From Streptomyces durmitorensis (GTDB lineage: Bacteria; Actinomycetota; Actinomycetes; Streptomycetales; Streptomycetaceae), in the NCBI RefSeq assembly GCF_023498005.1, contig NZ_CP097289.1, positions 1,984,001-2,048,000 of the forward strand: DNA of 64,000 nucleotides. The letters are read 5' to 3'. Shown piece by piece: positions 61,241 through 64,000 of this stretch. The notes beneath the pieces are model-generated. The model was not told the DNA's origin and searched no databases. It worked only from the letters and a program-made list of their open reading frames with translations. Position 1 is the first letter of the stretch; each line of letters begins with the position of its first letter. Position numbers and translations under genes: made by a program.

Positions 61241-64000
61241 ACGTCCCACCGCCGCCGGAGCACGCCCAGCGCCACCGCGTAGAGACCGAGCACCACCGCG
61301 AGCAGCAGGTAGTACAGGCCCGGCAGAGCCGTCATCCCCAGGAGCGGCCCCAGCGGGGAGAACGGAAGGAGCAGTCCGACGGCGGCCAGCGCGGCCACCG
61401 ACCAGCCCACCGGGCCGGGCGTCCTGCCCTCGGCCCTGCGGCGGCCAGTCCGCAGGAGCAGCATCACCAGGGCCTGGGTCAGCAGGTTCTCGGTGAACCA
61501 CCCGGAGTGGAACACCGCCTGGTCGTCCACGGCACCAGGGCCGTGCAGGGCGAGCGCGAGGACGAGGAAGGTGGCGAGGTCGGCGAGGGCGTTGAGGGCG
61601 CCGAAGCCGGTGATGAAACGCAGGAAGGCGCGGGGCCGCAGCACGGTGGGGCGGCGGAGCACCGCCGGATGCGGCCGCTCGTAGGCGAAGGCGAGCTGCG
61701 CGGCGTCGAAGCACAGGTTCTGCACGAGGACCTGCGCCGGGAGCATCGGCAGGAACGGCAGCAGGAGCCCCGCGGAGAGCATCGCGATGACGTTGCCGAG
61801 GTTCGAGGAGAGTGTGACGCGCAGATACGTGGCGATGTTGCCGCTGCTGTGGCGTCCCGCGAGGACGGCCTGGTCGATCGCGGTGAGGTCCTTGTCGGCG
61901 AGCACCACGTCGGCGCTCTCGCGTACGACGTCCACGGCGGCCCGCGGGGCGATCCCCACGTCGGCGGCCCGCAGCGCGGGCAGGTCGTTGACCCCGTCGC
62001 CGAGAAATCCGGTGGTGTGCCCGCAGGACCGCAGCGCCGCGGTGATGCGGGCCTTGTGCTCGGGGGTGCAGCGGGCGAAGACGGTGGTGCGCCGTGCGGT
62101 CTCGGCGAGTTCGGCGTCGGTGAGGGTGTCGAGGCGGTTGGCGGTCAGGACCTGGCCGGAGCCGATCCCCAGCTCCCGGCAAGCCCGCGCCGCCGTCCCC
62201 GGATGGTCGCCGGTGAGGATCTTGACCGTGATGCCGCTCGCCGCGAGGTCGCGCAGGGCGGTGGCCGCGGTCGGGGCGAGCGCGTCCCGCAGGGTGAGGA
62301 AGCCGCGGAAGGTCAGACCGCGTTCGTCGGCCGGGGTGTAGGCGCGGGTGCGGGCGGGCCGCTCCGCGGTGGCGACGGCGAGGACCCGCAGGCCGCTGTC
62401 CGCCTCGTCGGCGGCGACGGCCAGCAGCCTCGCGCGTTCGCCGTCCCCCAGCGCACAGCGTTGCAGTACGTCCTCGGCGGCGCCCTTGACCACGAGCGTG
62501 TGGGTGCCGAGGCTGCCGGGGCGGCGTACGACGGCGGTGGCGATGCGGCGTACGGAATCGAAGGGCAGCGCCGCCACCCCGTCGTACCGCAGGGCTTCGT
62601 CCTCGTCCACGGCGTCGAGGACCGCGTCGTCGAGCGGGTCGGGGGCGGGCAGCTCGGCGAGCTGGAGCGTCCACCAGGAGTTGACCGCGGCCCAGTGCAG
62701 CGCTTCGGGCGCCGCGCCCCCGTCGGCGCCCAGGGCGCGGTCGAGCACCGGCCGGTCCTCGGTGAGCGTGCCGGTCTTGTCCAGGCACAGCACGTCGACG
62801 GCGCCTAGGTCGTGCAGCGCGGGCAGCCGTTTGACGATCACCCCGTGCGTACGGGCCAGGAGCGAGGCCCCGCGCGCCAGGCAGGTGGTGACGATGACCG
62901 GCAGCATCTCCGGCGTCAGGCCGACCGCCACGGCGACCGCGAACGGCAGGGTCTCGAGGCCGCGCCCGCGCAGGGCGGCGTTGGCCATCAGGACGAGCGG
63001 CGGGGTCAGCAGCATGAACCGGATGAGGACCCATGAGATGCCGTGCACGGAGCGATCGAAGGCACTCGGCCCGCGCCACCCCGGAAGCCCGCGCTGCCCC
63101 GCCGGCCCGCGCTGCTCCGACTGCCCGCGCCTCCCCACCAGCCCGCGCCCCGCCGGCCCGCGCTGCTCCGACTGCCCGCGCCTCCCCACCAGCCCGCGCT
63201 GCCCCGCCAGCCCGCGCTGCCCCGCCAGCCCCCGCCTCTCCGCGAAGCCGAGGCCGTGCGCCGCGGCGAACCGGGTCCGCTCCCCCGTCGCGACGACCAC
63301 CGCGGTGCCACTGCCCGAGGCGACGCTGCTGCCCTGGAAGCAGAGATGAGGCTGCTCGAAGGCGCCTTCGGGGCGTCGCGGGTCCGGCACATCGGCGGCA
63401 GCCTTGGGCACCGGCGCCGACTCCCCCGTCAGTGCGGCCTGGCGCACACCGAGTCCGCTCGCGCACAGCAGCCGTACGTCGGCGGGGACGAGGTCACCAG
63501 GGCCGAGCCGCACCACGTCGCCAGGCACCAGCTCCTCGACCGGGATCTCCCGCTCCTGGGGGTCCCCGTCCCGTTCCGCGCGGCGCAGCACGGTCGCGGT
63601 GGTGGCCACCAGTGCCCGGAGCGCGGCCATGGACCGGTCGGCCCGGTGCTCACCGGACGTCCGCAGCACCCCGCTGACGACGACCAGGCACAGGATCACG
63701 CAGGCTGTGCCCCACGACGCGACGGTGGCCGACACCAGGCCGAGGCAGAGCAGCACCGCCGTGAACGGATCCCGCAGGCTGCGGCCGAAGAGCCGAGCCC
63801 AAGACACCGCACGCCGGTCGGGAAGGGTGTTCTCGCCGAACCGGGCGACGCGCCGCTCGGCCTCCTCGTCCGTCAGGCCGCGCGGGCCACTGTCCACACG
63901 GCGCAGCACTTCGAGCGAGGTGAGCCCACTGGCTGCGGCCTCTGGCCCGAAGGGGTCCGGCCCGAAGGTTTCCGGACCGAAGGATTCAGGCGCGGAGGAT
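61231..64000 (-). CDS. P-type ATPase, Mg2+ transporter type (N-terminus beyond the window)
   Basis: At least 922 residues are visible; no start is found inside the window, so the first residues lie to the right. P-type landmarks are complete: TGES-like QAALTGESAPV, DKTGTLT phosphorylation site in VDVLCLDKTGTLTED, KGAAEDVL nucleotide region, TGDHPGTAARA, and GDGVNDLPAL. A region of ten helices with SLSSNLGNVIAMLSAGLLLP completes it; MgtA-type (IIIB) proteins share LARTHGVIVKRLPALHDLGA. It would import Mg2+. Odd: between the actuator domain and the third helix there is a repetitive Gly-Arg-Gln stretch (GLVGRRGQSEQRG and similar) not seen in normal MgtA. The first residues also carry FGPE repeats. 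Confidence 0.85.
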   Translation of the reverse strand, partial: SSAPESFGPETFGPDPFGPEAAASGLTSLEVLRRVDSGPRGLTDEEAERRVARFGENTLPDRRAVSWARLFGRSLRDPFTAVLLCLGLVSATVASWGTACVILCLVVVSGVLRTSGEHRADRSMAALRALVATTATVLRRAERDGDPQEREIPVEELVPGDVVRLGPGDLVPADVRLLCASGLGVRQAALTGESAPVPKAAADVPDPRRPEGAFEQPHLCFQGSSVASGSGTAVVVATGERTRFAAAHGLGFAERRGLAGQRGLAGQRGLVGRRGQSEQRGPAGRGLVGRRGQSEQRGPAGQRGLPGWRGPSAFDRSVHGISWVLIRFMLLTPPLVLMANAALRGRGLETLPFAVAVAVGLTPEMLPVIVTTCLARGASLLARTHGVIVKRLPALHDLGAVDVLCLDKTGTLTEDRPVLDRALGADGGAAPEALHWAAVNSWWTLQLAELPAPDPLDDAVLDAVDEDEALRYDGVAALPFDSVRRIATAVVRRPGSLGTHTLVVKGAAEDVLQRCALGDGERARLLAVAADEADSGLRVLAVATAERPARTRAYTPADERGLTFRGFLTLRDALAPTAATALRDLAASGITVKILTGDHPGTAARACRELGIGSGQVLTANRLDTLTDAELAETARRTTVFARCTPEHKARITAALRSCGHTTGFLGDGVNDLPALRAADVGIAPRAAVDVVRESADVVLADKDLTAIDQAVLAGRHSSGNIATYLRVTLSSNLGNVIAMLSAGLLLPFLPMLPAQVLVQNLCFDAAQLAFAYERPHPAVLRRPTVLRPRAFLRFITGFGALNALADLATFLVLALALHGPGAVDDQAVFHSGWFTENLLTQALVMLLLRTGRRRAEGRTPGPVGWSVAALAAVGLLLPFSPLGPLLGMTALPGLYYLLLAVVLGLYAVALGVLRRRWDVQP
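63074..63240. repeat. 51-bp in-frame tandem repeat inside the P-type ATPase gene
   Basis: A 53-bp identical segment recurs at a 51-bp offset (63096-63148 and 63147-63199), coding the 17-residue unit GLVGRRGQSEQRGPAGR. Shorter 21-bp steps coding GLAGQRG flank it. The block keeps the reading frame. Confidence 0.75.

Noticed and set aside
63074..63240. Possible CRISPR-like repeats
   Set aside because: Units are in frame within an ATPase gene, lack unique spacers and have no cas genes nearby.
59771..63466. A minus-strand open frame of about 1231 codons over LCP and ATPase genes
   Set aside because: It is a shadow of two real genes on opposite strands; no domain is recognisable.

Overview
The window is high-GC actinobacterial chromosome, almost certainly Streptomyces. 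Third codon positions are nearly all G or C. Starts are often GTG or TTG behind GGAG-type ribosome sites. The gene families are typical of the genus: a PAS-GAF-SpoIIE phosphatase with an ATPase domain, PucR, many TetR/LysR-regulated MFS exporters, LytR-CpsA-Psr, a DUF4232-like lipoprotein, an Abhydrolase_9-like membrane protein, and a crotonyl-CoA carboxylase/reductase locus next to psd-pssA. No rRNA, tRNA, CRISPR array, insertion sequence or integrase was seen, and the window reads as chromosomal core and sub-core.

Layout. 1-12.2 kb: exporters and their regulators (MFS/LysR, a TDT carrier, TetR/MFS with a clear operator and a 262-bp tandem duplication of the MFS 3' end), a methyltransferase, a SpoIIE-type phosphatase, and an MFS exporter fused to carboxypeptidase-regulatory-like repeats. 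12.4-17.3 kb: small enzymes, a radical-SAM protein behind a LexA-like box, a secreted S33 tripeptidyl-aminopeptidase-like hydrolase, RidA and a HEAT-repeat protein. 17.7-28.6 kb: a two-module 3-hydroxyacyl-CoA dehydrogenase, a TetR regulator, then the ethylmalonyl-CoA pathway operon ccr-meaA-mcl-mch-acd, then psd-pssA.

28.7-36.4 kb: a translationally coupled liv-type ABC transporter (livF-G-H-M-K, minus strand), a PucR regulator and glycerate kinase. 36.7-43.3 kb: ADP-ribosylglycohydrolase plus Nudix, an alkylation-repair pair (Ada/AlkA fusion plus Ogt), a FAD oxidoreductase, an S1-like protein and an inositol-monophosphatase-type enzyme. 43.6-50.5 kb: membrane and envelope proteins (Abhydrolase_9, a membrane-tethered PLC-like protein, a CPBP protease), a baeRF3-like protein and a lipoprotein. 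50.6-55.2 kb: arginine deiminase and its antiporter, divergent from a lipoate-protein ligase with its accessory domain at the N-terminus, then a lipoprotein. 55.3-64 kb: a NarL-type two-component system, an AhpD-like protein coupled to a methyltransferase, a short TatA, an LCP protein, and an Mg-type P-type ATPase that runs off the right edge.

How the genes work together. The central block would turn (S)-3-hydroxybutyryl-CoA/crotonyl-CoA into ethylmalonyl-CoA, methylsuccinyl-CoA, mesaconyl-CoA and beta-methylmalyl-CoA, and finally glyoxylate plus propionyl-CoA. That gives acetyl-CoA assimilation and C4/C5 extender units for polyketides. The strongest unusual observations are the MFS-repeat fusion, the permuted lipoate ligase, the 51-bp in-frame repeat inside the P-type ATPase, the tandem duplication behind an MFS gene, and the mid-gene codon-usage shift in the acyl-CoA dehydrogenase. 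I did not find a convincing wholly new multi-gene system.
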